Assembly: GCF_000758665.1 (NCBI RefSeq)
Contig: NZ_CP009285.1
Location: forward strand, 124,001 to 188,000
DNA length: 64,000 nt
Source: Paenibacillus borealis
GTDB taxonomy: Bacteria > Bacillota > Bacilli > Paenibacillales > Paenibacillaceae
Direction of reading: 5' to 3'
A program made the position numbers and the translations under genes. Every line of letters starts with the position of its first letter. The stretch's first letter is position 1. Below the pieces are notes generated by a model, which made no database searches, had not been told where the DNA came from, and worked only from the letters and a program-made list of their open reading frames with translations. Below are positions 13,743-22,539 of this stretch, piece by piece.

Positions 13743-13818
13743 GGCTCGGTAGCTCAGTCGGTAGAGCAAAGGACTGAAAATCCTTGTGTCGGGGGTTCGA
13801 TTCCCTCCCGCGCCACCA
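13743..13818 (+). tRNA. tRNA-Phe (GAA) with an acceptor-stem mismatch
   Basis: 76 nt with CCA encoded; the anticodon loop CTGAAAA gives GAA. The 5' acceptor strand GGCTCGG faces CCGCGCC, leaving a U4-C69 mismatch (13746 against 13811). The B. subtilis tRNA-Phe has CCGAGCC there and pairs fully. Confidence 0.93.
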
Positions 13819-13823
13819 TATAT

Positions 13824-13906
13824 GGAGGCTTAGCGAAGTGGCCAAACGCATCAGACTGTAAATCTGCTCACGTACGTGTTCGGTGGTTCGAATCCATCAG
13901 CCTCCA
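13824..13906 (+). tRNA. tRNA-Tyr (GTA), CCA not encoded
   Basis: A class II tRNA with a long variable arm; the anticodon loop CTGTAAA gives GTA. The acceptor GGAGGCT pairs with AGCCTCC. After discriminator A the DNA reads TCC, so CCA must be added enzymatically. Confidence 0.94.
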
Positions 13907-13917
13907 TCCCTTTTTAT

Positions 13918-13990
13918 GAGCCATTAGCTCAGTTGGTAGAGCACCTGACTTTTAATCAGGGTGTCGAAGGTTCGAGTCCTTCATGGCTCA
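13918..13990 (+). tRNA. tRNA-Lys (TTT), CCA not encoded
   Basis: The anticodon loop CTTTTAA gives TTT. The acceptor GAGCCAT pairs with ATGGCTC. After discriminator A the DNA reads TCC, so no CCA is encoded. Confidence 0.94.
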
Positions 13991-14002
13991 TCCCAATCAA
14001 GA

Positions 14003-14034
14003 AGTCATCACTTTAAAGTGATGGCTTTTTTTAT
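14003..14034 (+). terminator. Terminator of the rRNA-tRNA operon
   Basis: AGTCATCAC-TTTAAA-GTGATGGCT followed by seven Ts. Confidence 0.88.
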
Positions 14035-14148
14035 GTTTTCTGGAGGTATGGAATAATAAAAAACACGCAAATTACCCGGAACTCGTTTAAAACCTCTCTC
14101 CTCGTTTAATTATAAGTCTATAATGCTGCAGAAATGAGGGAATGACAA

Positions 14149-15093
14149 TTGATCTATGATGCGATTATAGTCGGCGGCGGTTTTGCCGGGCTTCAGGCGG
14201 CTATTCAGTTGGGGCGGTACTCAGCCCATCAGGTGCTTGTAATTGATGCTGGAGGCGGAAGATCCAGTTTATGCCGGAGCTATCATAATATATTGGGCTG
14301 GCCTGATGGTGTGCCGGGTGAAGAGCTGCGGGCCAGGGGGAGACTTCAGGCGGAAAGAGCAGGTGTAGAGTTTCAGAAGGATAGAATAGTTAAGGCAGAG
14401 AAACCGGATGAATTATTCATACTTCATGGAGCCGGGGGACAGCAGTATATATGCAGGGTTCTGCTTCTTGCTACAGGAGTAATGGACCGCTTTCCTGAGC
14501 TGCCCGGCTTATTACCTACTCTTGGCAAAACAATATATGTGTGCCCGGACTGCGATGGCTTTGAGATTCAGAACCGGCAGACCGTATTGATGGGCTCTGG
14601 CGATGTAGGTGCTAATATGGCTTTTGTTTTGCGGGAACGCACGGGTGATCTGACGTACATTAATCATGAGCGCACCCCCGTGTCGGCGGAGAATCGTATT
14701 CGGCTGAATGATGAGGATATACAGTATATCGAAGAACCAGTAGCCCACATCGAGGAAGAGAACGGAAGAATTGAGGCGGTAGTCCTGGAGAGCGGCGAAG
14801 TGCTGCCGGCAGAGCGCGGGTTCATTGCTTTTGGCCAGAATCCAGTGCATTCGGAGCTTGCTGCACAGCTGGGAGTGACGCTTCATAAGAACAAGCATGT
14901 AGAGGCTAATAAACGTTCATTAATGACTAATATAGAGCATGTATGGGTGGCGGGAGATGTTGCCGTTCATGCGGAGCAGGCGACGGTGGCTATGGGTGAA
15001 GGAGCAATTGCCGGGATCTGGATGCATAAGGTTCTGAAGAAAATGAGTCCGGTAGTCTTTCCTCCAGCCAAGAAACGTTTTGCGGAAAAATAG
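14149..15093 (+). CDS. NAD(P)/FAD-dependent oxidoreductase, thioredoxin-reductase-like
   Basis: The 314-residue flavoprotein has an N-terminal FAD-binding Rossmann motif GGGFAGLQAA, a second nucleotide-binding motif (GSGDVGANMA), a redox pair Cys132-Pro-Asp-Cys135 (CPDCDG), and the C-terminal FAD motif VWVAGDVA. This is the thioredoxin reductase layout, and the cysteine pair lies at the same residue numbers as in the TrxB encoded at 36574. The substrate is not known; reduction of a thioredoxin-like partner is a reasonable guess. It begins at TTG with GAGGG 8 nt upstream. It stands alone between the tRNA cluster terminator and a PucR-type regulator. Confidence 0.85.
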   Translation: MIYDAIIVGGGFAGLQAAIQLGRYSAHQVLVIDAGGGRSSLCRSYHNILGWPDGVPGEELRARGRLQAERAGVEFQKDRIVKAEKPDELFILHGAGGQQYICRVLLLATGVMDRFPELPGLLPTLGKTIYVCPDCDGFEIQNRQTVLMGSGDVGANMAFVLRERTGDLTYINHERTPVSAENRIRLNDEDIQYIEEPVAHIEEENGRIEAVVLESGEVLPAERGFIAFGQNPVHSELAAQLGVTLHKNKHVEANKRSLMTNIEHVWVAGDVAVHAEQATVAMGEGAIAGIWMHKVLKKMSPVVFPPAKKRFAEK

Positions 15094-15207
15094 ATTGTGG
15101 ATAAACAAAGCCAATTGTCACTTAGGGTTCAGGAGAGCTATTCCGCATGTTGTAGCAAAATATGATAAAATAGGCGAAAAGAGCAAAAGTGGTGGAGAAT
15201 GGTGACG

Positions 15208-16299
15208 ATGGATAGCGAGGTTCTGCGTCAAAAATTGGAGCAACTCACCGGAAAGAGAACCGGAATCAAGCAGCTCGGGAGGCAGCATTCAGCTTCTCTT
15301 TTTGGCATGGGCACGGAGCAGGAGCAAGCGGTAATTCATGAGGGATATCTATGGATTCCTCTTTATGACAATGACGGACGTATAACCGCGGTGTGGGTGG
15401 AGACAGAAGGGCTGTCACCATTGGAGTTGCAGCTGGTCGATTATGCCGGCCGGAACTTCGCGGTTGCCCTCAAGGCTACCGGACTTAAGGAAGAGGGCGA
15501 GATGGAAGCCCGTCAGCTCAGCAGCTGGCTGAACGCACAGCTCGAGCAAGAGAAGGATGATACGGAGATTCCGGATGATATTACGCTGAAAGGCCGGCTG
15601 TTCGGGGATATGATTCCTTTTTTGCTGGTTAGTGAGAATGTCCATAATCCTCAGATGACGTACCGTTCGTTAATGAAGCTGCTGCGCAGTTATTTTGAGA
15701 ATGAAGTTCTGTTAATTCCCCTGCAGGATAAAGAATGGTTAATTTTAGCCCGTAAGGAACTGCTCACCGGCGGAGATGATAAGGAAGATGAGGAAGAAAG
15801 TGCAGAGGATCTGCTGTCTCAGACCTCTATGGGACTGCATGAACTGATTGCCAGTGAATGGGTTGGGGTCTTCCATCTGGCGGTTTCTCCGGCTATCATC
15901 CCGGTTAAAGGGCTGACAGGTTCCGTGGCTCTGCTGCGTGAAACGATTATTCTGGGCCGGATCTTCCAGGTAGGCGATTATATCCATCTGCCATGGGAGC
16001 TTCATATGGAGCGTCTGGTGAACAGTATCCCTGATGACCGCCGCAGACAGCTGCTGGGTCAGATCGGTGATTATACGGCTGTGCTGGCGGATAAAGAAAT
16101 GCTGCTGACTTTGGAGACATTCTTTGAAATGGACTGCAATGTCAGTGAGACTGCGAAGAAGCTGTATATCCACCGGAACACGCTGCTGTACAGACTTGAC
16201 AAGATCAAGCAGGAGACGGGAGCCGACGTCCGCAGCTTCGGGGATGCTGCAATTGTGAAGTTAGCCATGTTATTGTATAAAGTGACGAAAAGAAAATAG
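15208..16299 (+). CDS. PucR/CdaR-type helix-turn-helix regulator
   Basis: The 363-residue protein has a C-terminal PucR-family helix-turn-helix at about residues 305-355, with the hallmark NVSETAKKLYIHRNTLLYRL segment. The N-terminal two thirds look like a ligand- or signal-sensing region with no motif I can name. PucR/CdaR regulators commonly activate catabolic or sugar-acid genes. ATG at 15208 is preferred to 15199 because GGTGGAG at 15191-15197 is correctly spaced only for the former. It precedes the MsmX-type ATPase gene by about 110 nt, so it may sense a carbon source; that link is inference. Confidence 0.85.
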   Translation: MDSEVLRQKLEQLTGKRTGIKQLGRQHSASLFGMGTEQEQAVIHEGYLWIPLYDNDGRITAVWVETEGLSPLELQLVDYAGRNFAVALKATGLKEEGEMEARQLSSWLNAQLEQEKDDTEIPDDITLKGRLFGDMIPFLLVSENVHNPQMTYRSLMKLLRSYFENEVLLIPLQDKEWLILARKELLTGGDDKEDEEESAEDLLSQTSMGLHELIASEWVGVFHLAVSPAIIPVKGLTGSVALLRETIILGRIFQVGDYIHLPWELHMERLVNSIPDDRRRQLLGQIGDYTAVLADKEMLLTLETFFEMDCNVSETAKKLYIHRNTLLYRLDKIKQETGADVRSFGDAAIVKLAMLLYKVTKRK

Positions 16300-16358
16300 G
16301 ATTTTTGTGAACCTTGCAAATAGCCAGGAGGCCAGGTCTGGGGTAAGATAAGTGTACA

Positions 16359-16372
16359 AGAAAGCGTTTGAT
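16359..16372 (+). promoter_or_regulatory. Possible CcpA (cre) site before the ABC ATPase gene
   Basis: AGAAAGCGTTTGAT matches the core of the catabolite-responsive consensus TGWAANCGNTNWCA but misses the outer positions. It is weak on its own, though a sugar-transport ATPase is a plausible CcpA target. Confidence 0.33.
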
Positions 16373-16408
16373 TTTCTAATCCAATAATTGACTCGAGGGG
16401 GAAATACA

Positions 16409-17530
16409 ATGGCAGGCGTACGTTTAGAGCATATTTTCAAAAAATACCCGGGTTCCGATAAAGCGACAGTAATCGATATCAATCTTGATATTAAAGATAA
16501 GGAATTTCTCGTACTGGTTGGTCCTTCCGGTTGCGGTAAATCCACAACACTGCGTATGATCGCAGGTCTTGAAGAAATCTCCGAAGGTAAAATGTACATT
16601 GGCGACCGTGTAGTGAATGACGTGGCTCCTAAAGACCGCGATATCGCGATGGTATTCCAATCCTACGCCCTGTACCCGCATATGAGCGTGTATCAGAACA
16701 TGGCTTTCGGTCTGAAACTGCGTAAAGTGAAGAAAGAAGAAATCGACAAGAAAGTGCGCGAAGCAGCAAGAATCCTCGATATCGAGCATTTGCTGGAACG
16801 CAAACCTAAGGCACTGTCCGGTGGTCAACGCCAACGTGTCGCTCTGGGCCGCGCTATTGTCCGTGATCCGCAAGTCTTCTTGATGGATGAGCCTCTTTCC
16901 AACTTGGATGCTAAACTTCGTGGTCAAATGCGTGCTGAAATCACTAAGCTGGTTAAACGCCTTGAAACCACTTGTATCTACGTAACGCATGACCAGACAG
17001 AAGCTATGACCATGGGTGACCGTATCGTAGTTATGTACGATGGTATCATTCAACAAGCAGCTTCCCCTGAAGAATTGTACAATGAGCCTACAAACCTGTT
17101 CGTTGCAGGATTCATCGGATCCCCAACAATGAACTTTATCAATGGTACACTCTCCGATGTTGGCGGCGCTGTCCGCTTCCGCGCGGATAACCTTGATGTT
17201 GAAGTTCCAGGAGGCAAAGCTACAATCCTGCGCAACAAAGGTTATATCGGCAAAGATGTAATCATGGGCGTTCGTCCAGAAGATATCCATGAAGAGCCAG
17301 TATTCCTGGAAGCTTCCCCTAACACAATCTTCACTTCGCTCGTTGATGTTACCGAAAACCTTGGTCATGAAATGCTCCTCTACTTGAGCGGCCTTGGCGC
17401 TAACACTGTAATTGCCCGTGTAGATGGACGTTCCACTACCCGTGAAGGCAGCAAGCCTAAATTGGCAATCGACATGAACAAAATTCACCTCTTCGATAAA
17501 GAGTCCGAACTGAACATTCTGCTGGGATAA
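16409..17530 (+). CDS. msmX: Sugar ABC transporter ATP-binding protein (MsmX/UgpC type)
   Basis: The 373-residue ATPase has Walker A GPSGCGKST, signature LSGGQRQRVALGRA, Walker B FLMDEPLSNLD and a C-terminal TOBE/regulatory region ending in MNKIHLFD, as in MsmX. In B. subtilis MsmX energises several sugar importers whose operons lack an ATPase. Here too no permease or binding-protein gene is adjacent, which supports a shared role. ATG at 16409 has GAGGGGG 7 nt upstream. Codon use (many CGT, GGT and AAA codons, few rare codons) resembles gap and eno rather than its neighbours, pointing to high expression. Confidence 0.9.
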   Translation: MAGVRLEHIFKKYPGSDKATVIDINLDIKDKEFLVLVGPSGCGKSTTLRMIAGLEEISEGKMYIGDRVVNDVAPKDRDIAMVFQSYALYPHMSVYQNMAFGLKLRKVKKEEIDKKVREAARILDIEHLLERKPKALSGGQRQRVALGRAIVRDPQVFLMDEPLSNLDAKLRGQMRAEITKLVKRLETTCIYVTHDQTEAMTMGDRIVVMYDGIIQQAASPEELYNEPTNLFVAGFIGSPTMNFINGTLSDVGGAVRFRADNLDVEVPGGKATILRNKGYIGKDVIMGVRPEDIHEEPVFLEASPNTIFTSLVDVTENLGHEMLLYLSGLGANTVIARVDGRSTTREGSKPKLAIDMNKIHLFDKESELNILLG

Positions 17531-17566
17531 GACAAAGCACAGCGGGATATAGGTTATAATAGAAGA

Positions 17567-17595
17567 AAGCCGCCCTCACAGGCGGCTTTTTCTTG
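17567..17595 (+). terminator. Terminator after msmX
   Basis: AAGCCGCC-CTCACA-GGCGGCTT followed by a T-rich run. Confidence 0.88.
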
Positions 17596-17695
17596 TATTA
17601 GGCATGTGGAGCCGGAGATAAAACGTATTGGTCCAAAGACCCGGAAAGCAGGGCATTTCGTCAGGACTGCCTTAGCAACACCATAGGTAATAAGA

Positions 17696-17724
17696 TTGCA
17701 TTCATAGGCGTTATCAATTAAGAT
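17696..17724 (+). promoter_or_regulatory. Candidate promoter of the hprK operon
   Basis: TTGCAT, a 17-nt spacer and TAAGAT, about 90 nt before hprK. Only a moderate match to the SigA consensus. Nothing else was seen in 17596-17817. Confidence 0.4.
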
Positions 17725-17817
17725 AGCAGGAGAATTACCTGTAGCTGGAATGGGAAAAGTTGTGAACCAGGGTGCAGGAAGCGGGCACAACCGCAGGTGA
17801 CGAAAGGACGGACATAC

Positions 17818-18756
17818 ATGGCTAAGAAGGTAAAGGTATCAGAATTGGTACAGCATTTTCAATTAGAGGTTGTTTCCGGACAAGAGGGTCTGAAAAGACC
17901 GATTACAGTGGATGACTTGAATCGTCCGGGACTGGAAATGGCCGGTTATTTCGAATATTATCCGGAAGAACGTGTTCAGCTGCTGGGCAAAACAGAGCTG
18001 GCCTTTTTCTCGATGCTTCCTGAGGAAGAACGCAAAAGCCGGATTCGCGGAATCTGTAACGACAACACTCCTTGTATTGTAATTACCCGTGCGCTGGATG
18101 TTCCGCAGGAGCTTATTGAAATCAGCAATGAAAAAGGACTGCCTGTGCTGCGCAGCTCGATGGCGACCACAATTTTCTCAAGCAGACTGACAAGCTTCCT
18201 GGAAGGCAGACTGGCACCCACAGCTACTATTCACGGCGTACTCTGTGATGTATATGGTGTGGGTATGCTGATTACTGGCAGCAGCGGTATCGGTAAAAGT
18301 GAAACAGCGCTGGAACTGGTGAAACGCGGTCATCGTCTGATCGCGGATGATGCTGTAGAGATCCGTCAGACCTCGGATAACCAGCTGCATGGCACAGCTC
18401 CGGAACTTATTCGTCACTTGCTTGAAATCCGCGGGGTAGGGATTATTAATGTAATGACTCTCTTCGGTGCCGGGGCAATCCGTAATCATAAGCGGATCAC
18501 ACTGGTCGTTAGACTTGAAGCCTGGCAGCAGGATAAACAATATGACCGGCTCGGACTGGACGAGGAGACTACACGGATCATTGACACCGATGTGCCGCTT
18601 GTAACGATCCCCGTACGTCCGGGACGTAACCTTGCGGTAATTATCGAGGTTGCAGCGATGAACTACCGGTTGAAACAAATGGGCTTTAACGCGGCTCTAC
18701 AATTTACGAATAAACTTACAGCCACCATCTCTGAAGACATGGATGATCTGGACTAG
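17818..18756 (+). CDS. hprK: HPr kinase/phosphorylase
   Basis: HprK phosphorylates HPr (and Crh) on Ser46 when glycolytic intermediates are high and removes that phosphate by phosphorolysis, so it is the sensor of carbon catabolite repression in Firmicutes. The 312-residue product has Walker A GSSGIGKS at about 154-161, the preceding catalytic-loop histidine (TIHGV), and the C-terminal family signature around [13 protein letters not shown] at 17818 has AAAGGA 9 nt upstream. It is followed by lgt, ppaX and yvoF with tight spacing, as in B. subtilis. Its likely substrate is encoded at 44342. Confidence 0.97.
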   Translation: MAKKVKVSELVQHFQLEVVSGQEGLKRPITVDDLNRPGLEMAGYFEYYPEERVQLLGKTELAFFSMLPEEERKSRIRGICNDNTPCIVITRALDVPQELIEISNEKGLPVLRSSMATTIFSSRLTSFLEGRLAPTATIHGVLCDVYGVGMLITGSSGIGKSETALELVKRGHRLIADDAVEIRQTSDNQLHGTAPELIRHLLEIRGVGIINVMTLFGAGAIRNHKRITLVVRLEAWQQDKQYDRLGLDEETTRIIDTDVPLVTIPVRPGRNLAVIIEVAAMNYRLKQMGFNAALQFTNKLTATISEDMDDLD

Positions 18757-18768
18757 GAGTGTGAGAGC

Positions 18769-19800
18769 ATGTTTTTTTCATTAGCGATTAATCCGATTGT
18801 CTTCTCCATCGGTTCGCTGCCTGTTCACTGGTATGGGTTGATACTGGGTCTTGGTGCATTAGCCGGATTATTCCTTGCTATTCAAGAAGGCAAACGCTAC
18901 AACATTCCGCAGGAGTTCTTCATGGACATGCTGCTGCTCGGAGTCCCTTCAGCGATCATTGGCGCGCGGATTTATTTTGTAGCGTTCAAGTGGGAAGATT
19001 ATAAGGACAACCTGCTGGATATATTCAAGGTCTGGAATGGCGGTATTGCTATTTATGGCGCGCTGATCGGGGCGATCATCTGCGGAATTATTTATTTCCG
19101 TTACAAGGGTTATCCGTTCTGGCGAATCGTGGACATTTGTGCACCTGGACTGCTTGCCGGTCAGATGATCGGCCGTTGGGGTAACTTCATTAATCAGGAA
19201 GCCTATGGCGGTGTTGTAGAGGAATCTTTCCTGCGCGACAAGCTGCATCTGCCGGACTTTATTGTGAATCAAATGTACATAGGGGATGCGTTCCACCATC
19301 CAACCTTCCTGTATGAATCGCTCTGGAGCTTGCTGGGAATTCTGCTCCTCATGGTACTGCGCCGCCAGAAATTCATCCGTGCCGGGGAAATCTTCATGTC
19401 TTATTTCATCTGGTATTCGATCGGCCGCTTCTTTATTGAAGCTTTACGCACGGACAGTCTTGGATTTAACGGGAGCAGCGGTTTGGCATCGTTCATTAAT
19501 GGTCTTTGGAGTCCAATGAAATGGCTGGGATTTGAGCAGGGGTATTTCGATCCGGCTTACGGTAATGTCCGTATCTCACAGCTGCTGGCACTACTGATCA
19601 TTGTCGTTGCAGTTGCATTGATCATTGTACGGCGTGTAAGCGGTCAGCCGAAGGCTCATTATTCTGATCCGATTGTCAGCACTAAACCGGCGGCAGCAGA
19701 TGCTGTCGTTCCCGAGAGTGCAGTCCATACACCGCAGAAGGCTCCTCAGCCTATTCAGCCGGTGGAGGGTTCATCTGAAGATAAGGAAACAAAGGAGTAG
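18769..19800 (+). CDS. lgt: Prolipoprotein diacylglyceryl transferase
   Basis: Lgt transfers diacylglycerol from phosphatidylglycerol to the lipobox cysteine of prolipoproteins in the cytoplasmic membrane. The 343-residue polytopic protein carries the family signature GRWGNFINQEAYGG and the N-terminal HWYGLILGLG segment. The last roughly 50 residues are a Pro/Ala/Glu-rich hydrophilic tail (KAPQPIQPVEGSSEDKE), longer than in B. subtilis Lgt and probably cytoplasmic. It starts 12 nt after hprK and ends 8 nt before ppaX, so it is cotranscribed. Confidence 0.96.
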   Translation: MFFSLAINPIVFSIGSLPVHWYGLILGLGALAGLFLAIQEGKRYNIPQEFFMDMLLLGVPSAIIGARIYFVAFKWEDYKDNLLDIFKVWNGGIAIYGALIGAIICGIIYFRYKGYPFWRIVDICAPGLLAGQMIGRWGNFINQEAYGGVVEESFLRDKLHLPDFIVNQMYIGDAFHHPTFLYESLWSLLGILLLMVLRRQKFIRAGEIFMSYFIWYSIGRFFIEALRTDSLGFNGSSGLASFINGLWSPMKWLGFEQGYFDPAYGNVRISQLLALLIIVVAVALIIVRRVSGQPKAHYSDPIVSTKPAAADAVVPESAVHTPQKAPQPIQPVEGSSEDKETKE

Positions 19801-19808
19801 TAGAACGA

Positions 19809-20462
19809 ATGATAGAATGCGTGTTATTTGACTTGGACGGAACGATTGTGAATACTAATGAGCTGATCATCGGCTCATTCATGCATGCGCTGAAGGAGAA
19901 TAACCTGCCGGTTCTAACCCGGGAAGAGATTATTCCCCATATGGGAACTACGCTCCAGCAGCAGATGAGTGCATTCTCCGGTCTGCAGGATACAAGCGTG
20001 CTGGAGCTTTCTTACCGTTCATATAATTATGCGCATCATGATGAGCTGATCCGTTCGTTTCCTCATGTGAATGAGACTATGGAAGGGCTGTTAAGCCGGG
20101 GAATAAAACTCGGGATTGTAACAACGAAGATCCGTCCGACTACACTCAAAGCGCTGGAAATGTTCGACCTGCTGAAGTATATGGATACGATTGTGACGGT
20201 TAATGATGTCATTCAGCCTAAGCCGCATCCTGAGCCTGTTCTAACAGCGGTTGCTAATCTGGGTGTTGATCCGGCCCGAACCCTGATGGTGGGTGACAGT
20301 GCTGTCGATATTCAATCTGCTAAAGCAGCAGGTGTGCGTGTCGCTGGTGTTGCCTGGTCGCTTAAAGGTGAGGACATGCTGCGCAAGTACGACCCGGATT
20401 ACATCATCCACGACATGACAGACTTGTATACTATAGTGGAGCAGGAGACGAAGCAGCCGTGA
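19809..20462 (+). CDS. ppaX: Pyrophosphatase PpaX
   Basis: A HAD-superfamily hydrolase of 217 residues with the nucleophile motif DLDGT (Asp8 and Asp10), motif II around VTTKIRP and the C-terminal GDSAVDIQSAKAAG motif. PpaX hydrolyses the pyrophosphate released when HprK dephosphorylates P-Ser-HPr, which explains its place in the hprK operon. Length and context match B. subtilis PpaX (216 residues). Its stop overlaps the next gene's GTG start by 3 nt. Confidence 0.95.
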   Translation: MIECVLFDLDGTIVNTNELIIGSFMHALKENNLPVLTREEIIPHMGTTLQQQMSAFSGLQDTSVLELSYRSYNYAHHDELIRSFPHVNETMEGLLSRGIKLGIVTTKIRPTTLKALEMFDLLKYMDTIVTVNDVIQPKPHPEPVLTAVANLGVDPARTLMVGDSAVDIQSAKAAGVRVAGVAWSLKGEDMLRKYDPDYIIHDMTDLYTIVEQETKQP

Positions 20463-20968
20463 GAAAGTTAACCCGCTATCCGGTGGAGGGCCATAATTCG
20501 CTCTGGTATATTTACCGCACGGTCAGCCCGTGGAAGGGTGTGCGCAATTTTATTTTCATCCAGATTGCCCGCTACTGTCCGGTCTTGCCGCTTAAGAACT
20601 GGATTTACCGCAGGGTACTGGGCATGAAGGTGGGCAAGCATACCGCGTTTGGGCTAATGGCGATGGTGGACGTGTTTTTTCCTGAAATGATCACTGTCGG
20701 CGAAAACTCGGTAATCGGTTATAACACAACCATTCTTGCCCATGAATACCTCATTAAAGAGTACAGGCTGGGTGAAGTCATTATCGGTGAAAATGTACTG
20801 ATCGGAGCCAACACAACGATATTGCCCGGCGTTACTATTGGAGATGGGGCGGTTGTTGCAGCGGGGTCTGTCGTGCATAAGAATGTAGCTGCCGGCTCGT
20901 TTGTCGGGGGCAATCCGCTGCGTGAGCTGCGTCCGCCGGGTTCAGCGGTGAATGGGATAGAAGAATAG
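20459..20968 (+). CDS. yvoF: Hexapeptide-repeat acetyltransferase (YvoF type)
   Basis: The 169-residue protein has a left-handed beta-helix region (about residues 75-155) with repeated hexapeptides such as VIIGEN, VLIGAN and VTIGDG, as in xenobiotic/maltose acetyltransferases. The acceptor is unknown. The start is GTG at 20459, inside the ppaX stop (GTGA overlap), so translation is coupled. The hprK-lgt-ppaX-yvoF order matches B. subtilis. A hairpin follows the gene. Confidence 0.88.
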   Translation: MRKLTRYPVEGHNSLWYIYRTVSPWKGVRNFIFIQIARYCPVLPLKNWIYRRVLGMKVGKHTAFGLMAMVDVFFPEMITVGENSVIGYNTTILAHEYLIKEYRLGEVIIGENVLIGANTTILPGVTIGDGAVVAAGSVVHKNVAAGSFVGGNPLRELRPPGSAVNGIEE

Positions 20969-20985
20969 TCATCAGGTAACATTTT

Positions 20986-21036
20986 ACCCTGCAGTTTCAT
21001 ATTGCGTGTATCTGCGCAGGAGCTGCAGGGTTTCTT
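20986..21036 (+). terminator. Possible terminator after yvoF
   Basis: ACCCTGCAG pairs with CTGCAGGGT across a long loop and is followed by TTCTTG; the T-run is weak. Confidence 0.45.
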
Positions 21037-21061
21037 GCGTTAACTTCGTAAGGGGAGTGAA

Positions 21062-21202
21062 ATAAGTAATCTTAAGCAACCTTTAAGTGTTCGGCGGGTA
21101 TATATTGGCGGTATACTTGTAATTGCAGGAGCGGGTTATTCCGCGTACGGACGCGCAGCACACATATCAGAACGAAATAATCAGCAGGGGCAGACTTCCT
21201 GA
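21062..21202 (+). other. Possible 46-residue membrane peptide with ATA start, or a remnant
   Basis: An open frame preceded by a strong AAGGGGAG at 21049-21056 reads SNLKQPLSVRRVYIGGIL and continues with a hydrophobic segment (LVIAGAGYSAYG) and a polar Gln-rich tail ending at TGA. The codon pattern looks coding. The only start at useful spacing is ATA (21062), a rare start; a point change from ATG, or a dead gene, would explain it. No family recognised. Confidence 0.3.
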
Positions 21203-21264
21203 TAGGTATCACTTCCGCTTGGCGCCGATGAACAGCCATCATAGCAGAGAAGAGGAATCTTAAA

Positions 21265-22479
21265 GTGAATGCAGCTAAACAGGAACGCCTTCCCCAGCTG
21301 GATATTTACCGTGCTCTGGCGATACTGGGCGTATTGCATGTACACTCATCATCTTTTGCGGCCGGAGAAATGGCACTCCAGTCGCCCTATTATTACTGGC
21401 TGAACTGGATCAACATTTTTTTCAAATTCGGTACGCCGTCATTTATTTTTCTCAGTAGCTTCGTGCTGTTCTATAATTATTACGGTAGGCCCGTGACGCG
21501 GAGCCTGATCGGAAGCTTTTACCGGCGTAGGCTGAAGTACATTCTGCTCCCCTATCTGCTGGCCTCCATCGGCTATTACGGATTGACCTTGTACGTTAAT
21601 GGTAAGCTGACACAGCCTCTGGCAGAGAGCGTCTCCAGCTTCCTGGGAGCCTTATTTACGGGTTCAGCTTATGCGCATTTGTATTTCGTATTCATCAGTA
21701 TCCAGTTCTACCTGCTGTTTCCGCTGCTGCTCAAGCTGCTGCAGAGTTCACGGCTGTGGGTGCGCTGGGCTTTTCCGCTTGGACTTGCGCTGCAGTGGGT
21801 ATTCATTATCTGGAACAAGTACCAGCTGCATATTGTGGAAAAAGGAAGCTTGTCGATCTCTTATCTGGCATACTATATGCTGGGCGCTTATATCGCTATA
21901 AATTTCGAACAGATCAAGCAGTGGCTGATGAAGCCCTGGCGTGAACTGGCAACCGGGCATAAAGTGCTGACTGTGCTGCTGGTGACACTGTGGCTGGGGG
22001 CAGCCTTCACCCATGTGCAGTTATGGTATAGAGCCCGCCACTTCGGGGTATGGACGGACTCGCTGTGGTACGAGCTGCTCTGGAATGTACATACGATACT
22101 GTCGGCGCTGGTGCTGCTGTATGCCACTTTTCTTATTTACCGCAGGGCACCGAAGGTGATTGTTGCTATTTTGACCCGGCTGGGCGAGATTTCATTTGCG
22201 GTGTATCTGATTCATCCTCTGCTGCTTGCAATGTATAGAAGATTCGGCACGGGTATCCCAACAGATTCGTTAACCTATGTATTCTATATTTACGGAGGAT
22301 TGGCGGTGGCGCTGGCCGGCAGCTGGATCATTGTGCAATTTGCGTTCCGCCGCATCCGCCTGTCCTGGGTGGCATTCGGGAGCGTACCGCGTTCACTTGC
22401 CCCTCCGTTGAAGGATAAGCCTGTGCGCGGGAGCACAAATGGTGGAGTGCTCGAAGGCAAAGATATCAGTAAATCATGA
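21265..22479 (+). CDS. Acyltransferase 3 family membrane protein, copy 1
   Basis: A 404-residue polytopic protein of the acyltransferase-3 (OatA/NodX-like) family. It starts with the typical PQLDIYRALAILGVLHVH, whose last His is in the position of the catalytic histidine of the family, and has about ten hydrophobic segments. Family members O-acylate cell-surface sugars or glycans; the substrate here is unknown. The start is GTG with AGAGG about 10 nt upstream. It is clearly paralogous to the next gene, both sharing the FYNY(Y/F)xR, SFVLFYNY and TGxAYxHLY blocks. A polar tail of about 35 residues follows the last membrane segment. Confidence 0.88.
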   Translation: MNAAKQERLPQLDIYRALAILGVLHVHSSSFAAGEMALQSPYYYWLNWINIFFKFGTPSFIFLSSFVLFYNYYGRPVTRSLIGSFYRRRLKYILLPYLLASIGYYGLTLYVNGKLTQPLAESVSSFLGALFTGSAYAHLYFVFISIQFYLLFPLLLKLLQSSRLWVRWAFPLGLALQWVFIIWNKYQLHIVEKGSLSISYLAYYMLGAYIAINFEQIKQWLMKPWRELATGHKVLTVLLVTLWLGAAFTHVQLWYRARHFGVWTDSLWYELLWNVHTILSALVLLYATFLIYRRAPKVIVAILTRLGEISFAVYLIHPLLLAMYRRFGTGIPTDSLTYVFYIYGGLAVALAGSWIIVQFAFRRIRLSWVAFGSVPRSLAPPLKDKPVRGSTNGGVLEGKDISKS

Positions 22480-22539
22480 GAGTTCAACAGAAACCCAATT
22501 CAGGCATCAGGGATGCGGGTCTAAGCAGGAGGAAAGATA

